Source: an uncultured Collinsella sp. | GTDB lineage: Bacteria > Actinomycetota > Coriobacteriia > Coriobacteriales > Coriobacteriaceae | Reading direction: 5' to 3' | DNA length: 36,800 bases | Assembly (NCBI GenBank): GCA_902478365.1 | Contig: CABSKX010000020.1 | Location: 1-36,800, forward strand | In this document: piece after piece, positions 1 to 8,340 of the stretch | Position numbering within the stretch: the first letter of the stretch is position 1 | Layout: every line of letters starts with the position of its first letter | The notes under the pieces: generated by a model | Told to the model about the DNA's origin: nothing | Databases searched by the model: none | The model's input: only the letters and a program-made list of their open reading frames with translations | Translations under genes and position numbers: made by a program

Positions 1-217
1 TCAACGATATGGCACCGTGGGGACACATGTATGTCAATCCTGGTCTAACAGAGCCATATCTTATTCATAGTTCTCCAATATCAATAAGACGTACTATATT
101 GTCATAACAAAGTATATAAGCAATTTCCTTTTTGCGGTGCGTTAATTCTCTAATTCCGCGAACGGTAACAATTGGTCGGTAAAACGGCCGCTCCTTTTAC
201 AGACCGGCCGCCCTTGC
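1..217. other. Left-edge intergenic region
   Basis: No supported gene. The stretch is AT-rich compared with its surroundings, with several TATA-like words between 55 and 125, so it may be the control region of a gene to the left of the window. Its right part carries a CGGCCG repeat pair (186-191 and 205-210) that could end the neighbouring GntR transcript. Nothing else is recognised. Confidence 0.4.
182..212 (-). terminator. Possible terminator of the first GntR gene
   Basis: CGGCCG at 186-191 and again at 205-210 can pair across a loop containing CTCCTTTTAC, six bases after the stop of the GntR gene on the minus strand. The stem is short and there is no clear T run, so this is a weak call. 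Confidence 0.3.
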
Positions 218-922
218 TTACAGATAGAACTTCAGTCGCTCGGTGCAGTACACCTGACGGGAGATGAAAAGCGGCTCGCCGCTTGGAGCATAACGCCTAT
301 CGACAAACAGAAGCAGCGGAGAGTCCAGCTCCACGTTAAGGTATGCCGCCTCGAGCTCGCTCGCATAGCAGACCTCGAGCGTACGCGTGTTGGGGCCCAT
401 CTTGATCCCCTGGCGATCGAGTACCGCCATCAGCGAATCCTCGAGGGATTCATGCTTCAAAAAAGAAAGCGCAGCGGAATAGCTATTGGTTTCCAGCATC
501 GTGGGCTTGTCATCCACAAGGCGCAGACGACGACTACGCAATACCTTTTGGGTATCGTCTACGCCCAGGAACTTCGCGTCTCGCAGGCTTGGGAAGTCCC
601 AGCCCATTGCGAGAACCCTGGTAGACGCCTGTTTTCCCGCAAGCTGGCACGAATGGGTAAAGCTCTCACGGTCGTCCGCGGCATACATCTGTGTGTCCGA
701 CGAAACGAACGTGCCCTTGCCGCGGGCCCTCTCAACAAGCCCAGCATCTTCTATTTCTTTAATTGCGGAGCGAACCGTTATTCGGCTCACGCCAAATTGC
801 TCGATGAGCTCCGCCTCGGTCGGGAGCTTATCTCCCGGGCGGTACGTGCCGTTGGCGATCGAATCAGAAAGCGCACGAACAATCTGTTTGTACAGGGGGA
901 TAACGCTATTTGCTTCAACCAT
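218..922 (-). CDS. GntR family regulator with UTRA ligand domain
   Basis: DNA-binding transcription factor of the GntR/HutC subfamily, about 234 aa. The N-terminal winged helix-turn-helix (about residues 10-75) shows the family signature: PLYKQIVRAL, then GDKLPTEAEL, SRITVRSAIKE and ARGKGTFV. The C-terminal part is a UTRA effector-binding domain ending in FISRQVYCTERLKFYL. Such domains usually sense a phosphorylated sugar or amino sugar. The ATG at 922 is preferred because AAAGG lies about 10 nt upstream; the ATG at 931 has almost no spacing. It is divergent from the M16C peptidase. Its target is probably to the left of the window, because no sugar gene adjoins it here. It is one of four GntR/UTRA regulators in 25 kb. 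Confidence 0.9.
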   Translation of the reverse strand: MVEANSVIPLYKQIVRALSDSIANGTYRPGDKLPTEAELIEQFGVSRITVRSAIKEIEDAGLVERARGKGTFVSSDTQMYAADDRESFTHSCQLAGKQASTRVLAMGWDFPSLRDAKFLGVDDTQKVLRSRRLRLVDDKPTMLETNSYSAALSFLKHESLEDSLMAVLDRQGIKMGPNTRTLEVCYASELEAAYLNVELDSPLLLFVDRRYAPSGEPLFISRQVYCTERLKFYL

Positions 923-1144
923 ATCAACCATACCTTTGCAAGGAATCAGCAGCTTATAGATAGATGACTTATATTATATTAGAACTTTTTAGGAGTCCAT
1001 ATATTTCCTAAATGATTCGGTAAACGGGGTGTTATTTCACTTTAGCGGGATGCAGCGGCTACCCGCGGCATTCGTTATCAACCTAGCTAGGCTAGTCCAC
1101 CCACATCGTCTTCAGTTCGCCGCAGGGTCGCGGCCCCATATGGG

Positions 1145-1150
1145 TATACT
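1145..1150 (+). promoter_or_regulatory. Candidate -10 box of the M16C peptidase
   Basis: TATACT lies about 52 bp before the chosen start codon in a GC-rich leader. No convincing -35 box was found 16-18 bp upstream, so this is a weak promoter call. Confidence 0.3.
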
Positions 1151-1202
1151 CTCGAGGATTCGACTCGATTCGCCCCCGATGGGGCGTCAAAGGAGACTGC
1201 AT

Positions 1203-4200
1203 ATGCCCACCACCTCAACCGACCCGCGCGCCGTTGCCTCCGCGCTGCTGGTGCCCGGCACCACCTGTCACGGCTTTGCCGTCGAGCGCCGCGAGACCGT
1301 GCCCGAGCTCGACTCGGACGCTTACGTGCTGCGCCACACCGCCTCGGGCGCTCGCCTGCTGTACCTGGCGTGCGACGACGAGAACAAGGCCTTTGCCATT
1401 GGCTTTAAGACGCCGCCGGCCGATTCCACCGGCGTATTCCATATTCTTGAGCACTCGGTGCTGTGCGGGTCGGCTAAGTTCCCCGTCAAGGAGCCGTTTG
1501 TCGACCTGATCAAGAGCTCCATGCAGACGTTCCTCAACGCCATGACCTACCCCGACAAGACCATCTACCCCGTTGCCACCACCAACGAGCAGGACCTGTA
1601 CAACCTGATGGACGTGTACCTGGACGCGGTGTTCAACCCGGCCATCTATACCAAGCCCACCATTTTTGAACAGGAGGGCTGGCACTACGAGCTGGACCTG
1701 CCGGAGGGCGCCGAAGGCGAGGGCGGTGGCAGGTCCGCGAACCTGCGCGAGGGCACGCTGCGCTATAACGGCGTGGTGTTCAACGAGATGAAGGGTGCGC
1801 TGTCCGACCCCATGAGCGTGCTGGACGACGCCGTCAACGCCGCGCTCTATCCCGACACCGCCTATGCGCACGAGAGCGGCGGCGATCCGCGCGCGATTCC
1901 CGCGCTCACCTACGAGCAGTTCCTGGACACGCACGCACGCCACTACAACCCCTACAACTCCTACATCACGCTCTACGGCGACCTGGACGTGGACCGCGCC
2001 CTGGCCTTTTTGGACGAGCGTTATCTGTCGCAGCCGAGTGCCGCGAGCCGCCGCATGGACGCCGCCGTTGCCGCCGGCGAGGACCCGTCCGCGCTGGCGC
2101 CCAATCCGCTGGGCGTGCAGGCGCCCGTGACCTGCGAGTACAAGCGCGTCGAGATGGCCACCACGCCCGAGAACGCCCTGGTGGGCCTGGGCCTGGTGCT
2201 GGGCAGCGCGCTCGACCGCAAGCGCACGATCGCGGCGGATATCTTGTTCGAAGCGCTGCTGGGCTCCAACGAAGCGCCGGTTAAGAAGGCCATTCTGGCC
2301 GCCGGCCTGGGCGGCAACGTGGTGAGCTATACCGCGGCCGAGAGCCTGCAGCCCTACGAGCTCATCATGCTGCAAAATGCGCAGCCCGGCGTGGCGCGCG
2401 AGCTGCGTCGCGTGTTCCAGGACGCCTGCCGCGACCTGTGCGAGCACGGCGTTCCGCGTGAGCGCCTGGAAGCTATCATCAGCAGCAACGAATACGACCT
2501 GCGCCAGCGCGACTACGGTATCGCCGACGGCGTGGCCATTGCGTGCGACGCGCTGAGCACCTGGCTCTACGATGACGACGCCGCGACGCTGGCACTCAAG
2601 TACGGCCCGGTGTACGAGGAGCTGCGCGGCGAGCTGGACGGCAGCTACTTTGAGGACCTGCTGCGCGAGCTGGTGCTGGAAAACGACCACATGGCGCTGG
2701 TCGAGCTGGTGCCGGTGGACGCCGCCGAGGGTTCGGAGGGTGCCGAGGCCGCCGAGCTGGCAGCCAAGCGCGATGCCATGACCGATGCCGAGCTGGCCGA
2801 CGTGGTCGAGCGCACGGCCGCGCTGCGTGCCGCACAGGAGGCGGAAGACACACCCGAGGCCAAGGCTACGCTGCCGCGCCTGCGCGTGTCCGACATTGGC
2901 GAGGCGCGCCCCGAGCCGCCGCTCGTTGCGGACACGACTGCGCCCATCCCCTGCCTGCGCCACGGCATCCCCACCAACCGTCTGGCCTACGCCATGCAGT
3001 ACTTCGACCTGAGCTGCGTCGCATTTGAGGACCTGCCCTATGTGACGCTGCTCTGCCGCCTGCTCAAGCAGCTGCCCACGCGCGAGCACTCGGCCGAGGA
3101 GCTCGACAACCTACTCGCCGGCAAGCTGGGCTTTTTGAGCTTTACGACCGAGGTCATGACCCAGCCCGACGTGGACGGCGTGCATCCCTACCTGCTGGTG
3201 AGCGCCGGCGCCCTGTCCGAGAAGATCGACGCGCTGGCGAGCCTGCCGCGCGAGGTGTGGTCGAGCACGCTACTGGCGGATGCCGACGCCGACCGCGTTC
3301 GCGACGTGCTCACGCAGATTCGCATTGGGCTTGAGCAGGGCTTTATCAACAACGGTCACTCGGCGGCGCTCGGTCGCGCGATGAGCTACAGCTCGCCTTC
3401 GGCCGTGGTGCGCGAGCAGCTTTCGGGCGTGGACTTCTACCTGTTCCTGCGCGATCTGCTCGAGCACTTTGACGAGCGCCTGGACAGTCTGCGCGCCAAG
3501 CTTGCCGAGCTGGCAGACCGCATCTTTGTGGCCGATGGCTGCCTGGCGAGCTTTACCGGCAGCGACGAGGACTTTGACGCGTACTGGAATGCTGCGGGCG
3601 ACCTGGGGCTGAGCGCTGGCGACGGCGCCGATGCCGGCCGCAACGCGCTCGTGGTGCCGACGCCGTGCGACCGCCACGAGGCTTTTGTCATCCCCAGCGA
3701 CATCTGCTTTGCGGCAAGCGCGTGCGATCCGCGCCGTCTGGGCATCGACGTGACGGGCGCCTGGGCGGTTGCCGCCAACGCGCTCTCCTACGACTACCTG
3801 TGGAACGAGATCCGCGTGAAGGGCGGTGCGTACGGCTGCGGATTCCGCGCTGCCGGCGAGCGCCAGGCGGCGTTCTACACCTACCGCGACCCGGCAATCG
3901 ACCCCTCGATTGAGCGCGTGGCGCGCGCAGGCGAATGGCTCGGCAGCTTTGAGCCCGACGAGGCCGCCTTTGAGGGCTTTATCGTGAGCTGCGTGAGCTG
4001 CATGGACGCGCCGGTGAAGCCGTACGCGCTCACCAAGCGCCGCAACACGACCTACCTGGCCGGGCTCGATCCGCACGCGCGCGAAGAGCGTCGCGCCCAG
4101 ATGCTCGCGGCCACACCCGGTGAGCTGCGCTCGCTCGGCGCCGACGTGACGCGCATTGCGGCCGTCTCGCCTACCTGCGTCTTTGGCGGCCGCGACGTCG

Positions 4201-4247
4201 TCGCCAAGAGCAACGCCGGCTTTACCGTCGTCGACCTGCTGGCCTAA
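1203..4247 (+). CDS. Insulinase-family M16C zinc metallopeptidase (PreP-like)
   Basis: Large single-chain zinc peptidase of 1014 aa, the usual size of the PreP/M16C branch. This branch degrades peptides inside a two-half clam-shell chamber. The inverted zinc motif HxxEH is at H80-I-L-E83-H84 (FHILEHSVLCGS), and the distal zinc ligand Glu lies in FNEMKGALSDP, followed by the conserved AHESGGDPRAIP segment. The second, non-catalytic half contains the RVKGGAYGCG segment that closes the active site. The longer frame back to 1029 is not used: an AAAGGAG ribosome site lies about 5 nt before the ATG at 1203. No signal peptide is visible, so a cytosolic role in peptide turnover is likely. The gene stands alone and ends in a bidirectional inverted repeat. 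Confidence 0.93.
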   Translation: MPTTSTDPRAVASALLVPGTTCHGFAVERRETVPELDSDAYVLRHTASGARLLYLACDDENKAFAIGFKTPPADSTGVFHILEHSVLCGSAKFPVKEPFVDLIKSSMQTFLNAMTYPDKTIYPVATTNEQDLYNLMDVYLDAVFNPAIYTKPTIFEQEGWHYELDLPEGAEGEGGGRSANLREGTLRYNGVVFNEMKGALSDPMSVLDDAVNAALYPDTAYAHESGGDPRAIPALTYEQFLDTHARHYNPYNSYITLYGDLDVDRALAFLDERYLSQPSAASRRMDAAVAAGEDPSALAPNPLGVQAPVTCEYKRVEMATTPENALVGLGLVLGSALDRKRTIAADILFEALLGSNEAPVKKAILAAGLGGNVVSYTAAESLQPYELIMLQNAQPGVARELRRVFQDACRDLCEHGVPRERLEAIISSNEYDLRQRDYGIADGVAIACDALSTWLYDDDAATLALKYGPVYEELRGELDGSYFEDLLRELVLENDHMALVELVPVDAAEGSEGAEAAELAAKRDAMTDAELADVVERTAALRAAQEAEDTPEAKATLPRLRVSDIGEARPEPPLVADTTAPIPCLRHGIPTNRLAYAMQYFDLSCVAFEDLPYVTLLCRLLKQLPTREHSAEELDNLLAGKLGFLSFTTEVMTQPDVDGVHPYLLVSAGALSEKIDALASLPREVWSSTLLADADADRVRDVLTQIRIGLEQGFINNGHSAALGRAMSYSSPSAVVREQLSGVDFYLFLRDLLEHFDERLDSLRAKLAELADRIFVADGCLASFTGSDEDFDAYWNAAGDLGLSAGDGADAGRNALVVPTPCDRHEAFVIPSDICFAASACDPRRLGIDVTGAWAVAANALSYDYLWNEIRVKGGAYGCGFRAAGERQAAFYTYRDPAIDPSIERVARAGEWLGSFEPDEAAFEGFIVSCVSCMDAPVKPYALTKRRNTTYLAGLDPHAREERRAQMLAATPGELRSLGADVTRIAAVSPTCVFGGRDVVAKSNAGFTVVDLLA

Positions 4248-4260
4248 CGCACCGCAAGCA

Positions 4261-4301
4261 AAAACCACCACGAAGGTGCCTGTCCCCTTTGTGGTGGTTT
4301 T
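4261..4301. repeat. Inverted repeat family 1, copy A (bidirectional terminator position)
   Basis: Arms AAAACCACCAC (4261-4271) and GTGGTGGTTTT (4291-4301) enclose a GGTGCCTGTCCCC core. The element fills the gap between two convergent genes and ends in T runs on both strands, so it may terminate both. The same unit recurs at 6046-6090 and 25265-25309. Confidence 0.85.
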
Positions 4302-4313
4302 GCGAGTGGGCTG

Positions 4314-5969
4314 CTATTTGATAAACGGGTTCAGCGTGGCTGCCATCGGATCGAGCTTGTACATCCTTGCAAAGCACTCGCGACCATAGTCGGAATCGTT
4401 GCTCCAGCTACCCTGGTCGACGTCGTACTCTGCATCCAGACGAATCCACTCCTCCGGCTTGTTCTTCTCGTGCTTGTTACAGAAGTAGCGCTGGTACTCG
4501 ACCTCGTGCTCAAACTCAAACTCGGCATCCGAACCGCGTCCGGCATACTCGTCGACCGACGTCAGGTTGCCGTACTCGTCGTAATAGAACTCCGCATAGC
4601 CGCCGCGCTCGGAATCGATCCTGTCGAGCTTTCCGTCGCTGTACGAATAATCCACCGCTGCGTACGAGTTCAGCGAGCCGTAGTCGTTGCCGTGCGAGTC
4701 ATATGCCACAGGCGAGATACGCGAAATGTTGCCGTCCTTGCCATACTCGTAGCCCGCGGTAATCGTCCACGTAGTTCCCACCGTGTCGCCCTGGCAGTCC
4801 AGCGTAAAGGACGTCACGCGATCCTTGTCGTATCCGTACGAATACACGACCGTCCGAGGATTGGCCGGGCTGGTATCGGTGTTGGTCACCATGTTGCCGT
4901 CCTGGTAGACATACGTGCTCGCGCTCTCGCCGTAACCCGCATGGGTCGTCTTGTTGATCAGGTTTCCGTCCGCGTCGTAGGTAAACGTCGTGGTGCTCGA
5001 CGAATCGCTCATGTCGGCATCGCAGTCGATGCGCGTGACGTTACCGTCGGCGTCGTACGTAAACGTGTTGACGTTCTCGTAACCGCCCGCCAGATCTTCC
5101 TCAATCTCCGAAATGCGATGCGACTCATCGTGCTCGACGCTGTAGCTTACACCGCCACCTTGCTTGACGGCAGACGTGAAGCCCGTGACATAACCGTTCT
5201 CGTCACGCTCGATCTCGTAGATATCGCCGTACTGGTCCGATTTATCGGTGCCTTCATAGGACACCGGCAGCCACAGCTCGTCGAGCTGCGTGTCCTTAAT
5301 GCCGCTAACCTTCGTATCCTGCGGCAGGGCCAACGTGGCGAGCTTCTTTTTGCCCGAAAGATCGATGCTTTTGAGCTCCCCGGCATTTGAAAGGTCGAGC
5401 TTCTCGATGTTGTCGCAACCGTCCAGGTTAACGACGGTGACGTTGCTCGCCGAGTTAAGCTCGACGGTTTTAAGGTCGCCGCAACCCGAGAGGTCCAGGT
5501 TGACGAGTTTGTCCCCACCGTATTCCACACTGGTAACGTTGGGGAACACCTTGCCCAGGCCCTGCGTCGACGCGACGCCGTCCAGCTCGACCGATGTCAC
5601 CGCCTTGGCCTCGTCGTGTGAGATGCGGCCGTCACCGTTCGTGTCGTACTTGGTCGAGACAAGCGCACGCATGCCGCTGTCCGGGAAGGTTTTCTCGTCG
5701 ATTGGGGTGGTCGCGACCTGGGTGAAATAGAACAGCGCGCCACCGCCGATGCCCGCCGCCACGACAAGTGCCGCGGCGAGAGCGATGAGGGGCTTCTTGG
5801 AACGCTTTCGCCGTACGGGCTGCTGCACGGGCACGTATTGCTGAGGAGCGGGCGCGGCAGGCTGGGGTTGCTGCGCGGCCGCGACCTGGTCGGGTGCTAC
5901 GGGCGCACCGCAGACGGGGCAAAAGAGGGCGTCGTCGACAAGCGGCGTGCCACACGAGCGACAAAACAT
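4314..5969 (-). CDS. Membrane-anchored zinc-ribbon / EF-hand / LRR / YD-repeat protein
   Basis: Unnamed multidomain protein, 551 aa. In order: a zinc ribbon with C3, C6, C17 and C20 (CRSC and CPVC); a Pro/Gln/Ala-rich linker; a basic RRKRSKK stop; one membrane helix (about 60-83); an EF-hand calcium loop at 109-120 (DTNGDGRISHDE); three or four short leucine-rich units such as LVNLDLSGCGDLKTVEL; and many RHS/YD-like strands of the type FTYDADGNVTRID. The expected topology is ribbon inside and repeats outside. The ATG at 5969 follows AAAGGAG; the longer frame to 6041 lacks such a site. An adhesion or surface-sensing role is possible but not shown by the sequence. Confidence 0.85.
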   Translation of the reverse strand: MFCRSCGTPLVDDALFCPVCGAPVAPDQVAAAQQPQPAAPAPQQYVPVQQPVRRKRSKKPLIALAAALVVAAGIGGGALFYFTQVATTPIDEKTFPDSGMRALVSTKYDTNGDGRISHDEAKAVTSVELDGVASTQGLGKVFPNVTSVEYGGDKLVNLDLSGCGDLKTVELNSASNVTVVNLDGCDNIEKLDLSNAGELKSIDLSGKKKLATLALPQDTKVSGIKDTQLDELWLPVSYEGTDKSDQYGDIYEIERDENGYVTGFTSAVKQGGGVSYSVEHDESHRISEIEEDLAGGYENVNTFTYDADGNVTRIDCDADMSDSSSTTTFTYDADGNLINKTTHAGYGESASTYVYQDGNMVTNTDTSPANPRTVVYSYGYDKDRVTSFTLDCQGDTVGTTWTITAGYEYGKDGNISRISPVAYDSHGNDYGSLNSYAAVDYSYSDGKLDRIDSERGGYAEFYYDEYGNLTSVDEYAGRGSDAEFEFEHEVEYQRYFCNKHEKNKPEEWIRLDAEYDVDQGSWSNDSDYGRECFARMYKLDPMAATLNPFIK

Positions 5970-6045
5970 GGCGGGCTCCTTTCGGTTCATTCCTTCCACC
6001 ATGAAGGTAAACCCAAAAATGCAGCCCTTGTTGCGCAACATTCAG

Positions 6046-6090
6046 CCCAAACCACCACAAAGGGGACAGGCACCTTTGTGGTGGTTTGGG
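6046..6090. repeat. Inverted repeat family 1, copy B
   Basis: Perfect 18-bp arms CCCAAACCACCACAAAGG (6046-6063) and their complement (6073-6090) enclose GGACAGGCA. Here the element lies between divergent genes, so a pure terminator role does not explain it. Its core is inverted relative to copy A. Confidence 0.9.
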
Positions 6091-6111
6091 GTGAATCCGT
6101 CGCGTTTGCCC

Positions 6112-6155
6112 AGATAAAACCTGCCAAAATAAACCTGTCCCTTTTTGGTAGGTTT
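6112..6155. repeat. Inverted repeat family 2, copy A
   Basis: Arms AAACCTGCCAAAA (6117-6129) and TTTTGGTAGGTTT (6143-6155) pair with one G:T. The reverse complement of this block, including a flanking CCCAGATAAAACC, closely matches 17861-17902. It lies 16 bp upstream of the cyclo-ligase start, within its leader. Confidence 0.85.
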
Positions 6156-6171
6156 GGGAGATGAGGCTGGG

Positions 6172-6768
6172 ATGGATAAGGCCGAGTTGCGGCGGGCGGT
6201 GATTGCCCGGCGCGATGCTCTTGATTTGGATGTTCAGGCGGCGAAGTCTGCTGTTGTATGCGCGCGGCTTGTTGAGCTGCTGGATCGCTTGGATGCCGCG
6301 GCGCCGCGCACCGTTGCCGTCTATGCCGCGATGGGTTCCGAGGTCGACCCAGCCGCGTTTGCCGCTGCGGCCGCCGCGCGCGGCTGGCGTGTAGCCTATC
6401 CATGCATGCTCTCGGCAACAGACGCCATGGCTTATGGCCAGCGCATGTGCATGCGGGCAGCCTCTGCCGGCAATACGTCCGAGGCCCCGTTTATCGCCCA
6501 CCCTACGCGGGCCTTCGCAGCCACGGACATCGACGGCAGCCGCTTCCCCACCGTGCCTGCCGTGGCTCTCGACATGATTATCGTGCCACTCGTAGCCTTC
6601 GACCGCACCGGCGCGCGCCTGGGCTACGGCGGCGGCTGCTATGACCGCTACCTGCCCACGCTCTCGCCCGCATGCCAAATCATCGGCATCGCCTTTGACG
6701 AACAGCGCGTCGACCACGTTCCCACCGACGCCCACGATCTGTCGCTGCCCAACATCGTCAGCGCCTAG
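6172..6768 (+). CDS. 5-formyltetrahydrofolate cyclo-ligase
   Basis: ATP-dependent enzyme converting 5-formyl-THF to 5,10-methenyl-THF, which returns a folate storage form to one-carbon metabolism. The protein is 198 aa, normal for the family. The N-terminal KAELRRAVIARRDAL helix is typical, and the nucleotide/folate loop RLGYGGGCYDRYL is at about 149-161, preceded by DMIIVPLVAFDRTGARL. The ATG at 6172 has GAGG five bases upstream; the TTG at 6145 lies within an inverted repeat arm and is less likely. It is divergent from the zinc-ribbon gene and convergent with the AbiEi/DUF559-type gene. No operon partner is apparent. Confidence 0.93.
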   Translation: MDKAELRRAVIARRDALDLDVQAAKSAVVCARLVELLDRLDAAAPRTVAVYAAMGSEVDPAAFAAAAAARGWRVAYPCMLSATDAMAYGQRMCMRAASAGNTSEAPFIAHPTRAFAATDIDGSRFPTVPAVALDMIIVPLVAFDRTGARLGYGGGCYDRYLPTLSPACQIIGIAFDEQRVDHVPTDAHDLSLPNIVSA

Positions 6769-6792
6769 CCGCCGCTGTATCGCACCCGCAAG

Positions 6793-6911
6793 ATGAGCGT
6801 GGAAAATCTCCCACTTTGAGCCCCCTTACGAGCTAAAAACGGGAGATTATCCACGCTCATTCAACAAGCGTCCGAAAATCCACGCTCGTCCGTCCGATTT
6901 TCCACGCTTGT
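6793..6911. repeat. Four-site repeat element, copy 1 (left flank of the nuclease-like gene)
   Basis: Contains four versions of the word GAWWWTCCACGCTCRT: one inverted at 6793-6808, then direct at 6845-6860, 6874-6889 and 6896-6911. The first two form 20-bp arms of a hairpin (6793-6812 with 6841-6860, one mismatch). The whole element recurs exactly 1400 bp downstream with the same spacing. Confidence 0.9.
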
Positions 6912-6935
6912 GCAGCCAAACGCTCTGCAACTGCC

Positions 6936-7898
6936 TCAGCACGCACGCGGCACGCCGGCGACCTTGAGCTTGCGATCGAACTTTGTCGGATCCCTTAGAT
7001 CATCCCAGCACAAGCGCACGATCTTGCAGTTATCAAGCAGCGAAAGCCTCGACTCGCGCTGGCGCTCATCGAACTGCGTCTTCGCGAGTTTGCCCTCCTC
7101 CGCCGCCTTCTCGCTTTTAACAAATCCGTCGAACTCCCCGATAATCAGCCGGTCGCCCACGCGCCACAAGTAGTCGACGCGATACGGTCGTCCCGGCTCA
7201 ACCGGGTCGAACAGCTCAACTTGCAACTCCGGCGTCTGCCAGCCGCGCTCGATCATCAGGGCACGCGCCTTGGACTCGCCGCCGCTTTCCGACAGCCCAT
7301 CGGCACATCGTGCAACCCTGCGCGCCGTCACAACACCGCGACGATTCAGGCCAAGCTTGTCGACAGTCTCAACGAGATGCTCCTTCGACAAAAGTTGCTC
7401 ATGGAGCGCCGAATCCGCGATGATCAGTCCCTCGACAAACGATGCATCGACCAAGCAATCCGTAATCGTTTGATCGATATCGGTTACGGCGATATCCATC
7501 TGGGTGGCCCGTGTTTGACGAGCATAGCGATGACGAATGACCTGAGAGCCCGGCGTCGTCGATTGGGCCGGCATCGCGGCGATATGGATGTGCGTCAAAT
7601 TGGCATGCGAAACCGAAAGGCCATAGATAACAGCCGCCGTATAGGAGCAAAATGTCCAGTCGGGGTGCTTTTGCGCAAGCGCCCGCACCCGATGCAGATA
7701 ACGCTGCCGAAACTTGAGCTCGGACCAGTATTCCGGACGCGCATACAGCCCCGGCATGACCGCTTCGAGACTTCCCGCCTCCGCCCGCCGCTGAATCTGC
7801 TTTGCCTCCGCCGCCGTGCGCGCGTACACGCAGCTCATCTGCTGTTCGCATGCTTTAATGTGACTTGCAAGCCTTTGATTCGCCGTCATGTTTCCCAT
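6936..7898 (-). CDS. AbiEi-like plus DUF559/PD-(D/E)XK nuclease-like protein
   Basis: About 320 aa. The N-terminal half resembles the winged-helix domain of AbiEi-type antitoxin/regulator proteins (AVMPGLYARPEYW, then a long helical part). The C-terminal part resembles a DUF559/Vsr-type PD-(D/E)XK fold: GGESKARALMIERGW, PELQVELFDP, then RVDYLW and LIIGEFDG supply the expected E, D and ExD acidic residues. This fusion is common in Actinobacteria, but its function is not established. The ATG at 7898 follows GGGAGG; the frame to 7961 lacks a ribosome site and overlaps possible operators. No partner toxin gene is adjacent. The gene lies between two copies of the same repeat element, so it may have moved as a cassette. 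Confidence 0.7.
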   Translation of the reverse strand: MGNMTANQRLASHIKACEQQMSCVYARTAAEAKQIQRRAEAGSLEAVMPGLYARPEYWSELKFRQRYLHRVRALAQKHPDWTFCSYTAAVIYGLSVSHANLTHIHIAAMPAQSTTPGSQVIRHRYARQTRATQMDIAVTDIDQTITDCLVDASFVEGLIIADSALHEQLLSKEHLVETVDKLGLNRRGVVTARRVARCADGLSESGGESKARALMIERGWQTPELQVELFDPVEPGRPYRVDYLWRVGDRLIIGEFDGFVKSEKAAEEGKLAKTQFDERQRESRLSLLDNCKIVRLCWDDLRDPTKFDRKLKVAGVPRAC

Positions 7899-7953
7899 GT
7901 CGCCTCCCAAATCTTGGAACGGCGCAAACGTACCAGACGGTTTCATGCGAAGT

Positions 7954-7985
7954 CTGACCAAATACCGTCCAGGCGCTGACCAAAT
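7954..7985. promoter_or_regulatory. Direct repeats upstream of the nuclease-like gene
   Basis: CTGACCAAAT occurs at 7954-7963 and 7976-7985, a 22-bp offset or two helical turns, 56-87 bp upstream of the start at 7898. This spacing suits a dimeric or cooperative regulator site. No known regulator is matched. Confidence 0.45.
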
Positions 7986-8192
7986 GCTTGACGGTTTTGG
8001 ACGTTTTAGGCTGATGTCTTATATCTGCAGGTAGGGCGGTTGTCGAGAGGTCCCTGTCTCCACATTTTGAGGCCTTGGTCCATCGGATTATCAGAAAGAA
8101 AACCCGTCGAGATTCAAGACTACGCCAAATGCGACTTTGCCTCTGCACGCACCGTCGCTTAGCCGAGCCATCGGCATCTACATGCCTAAAAA
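7986..8192. other. Gap upstream of the nuclease-like gene
   Basis: Together with the operator repeats and the next repeat element, this makes a 440-bp gap between genes. Apart from GACGGTTT-type words near 7990 I see no gene, RNA or clear terminator. An open frame across it (7855-8283, minus) looks accidental. Confidence 0.4.
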
Positions 8193-8311
8193 ATGAGCGT
8201 GGATAATCTCCCGTTTTGAGCCTAGTTTCAAGCCAAAAGTGGGAGATTATCCACGCTCGATTTGTAAATGTCCGAAAATCCACGCTCGTCCGTCCGGATA
8301 TCCACGCTCGT
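8193..8311. repeat. Four-site repeat element, copy 2 (right flank of the nuclease-like gene)
   Basis: Same element as at 6793-6911 and in the same orientation. The four words lie at 8193-8208 (inverted), 8245-8260, 8274-8289 and 8296-8311, each exactly 1400 bp after its counterpart. The hairpin loop sequence differs between copies while the arms and tail are conserved. Confidence 0.9.
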
Positions 8312-8340
8312 CACGCCGCCGGCACAGCAACAGCCGTAGT

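Noticed and set aside
1215..3089. 624-aa minus-strand frame opposite the M16C peptidase
   Set aside because: Antisense shadow with repetitive Gln/Val/His composition and no motif; the plus strand carries the full zinc peptidase.
6793..6911. CRISPR array
   Set aside because: Only four short, partly inverted words with unequal spacing and no cas genes; the same element recurs once.
7855..8283. 142-aa minus-strand frame upstream of the nuclease-like gene
   Set aside because: Overlaps the gene start, the operator repeats and part of a repeat element; composition is not protein-like and there is no ribosome site.
6793..8311. TTATCCACG words as DnaA boxes, so a replication origin or plasmid origin
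   Set aside because: They differ from TTATCCACA at the last, strongly conserved base, are parts of a longer 16-bp word, and no dnaA, dnaN, rep or partition gene is near.
8193..8340. Methionine riboswitch for metA
   Set aside because: These repeats lie downstream of metA, and the upstream gap 9268-9478 shows no S-box or SAM-II-like core.
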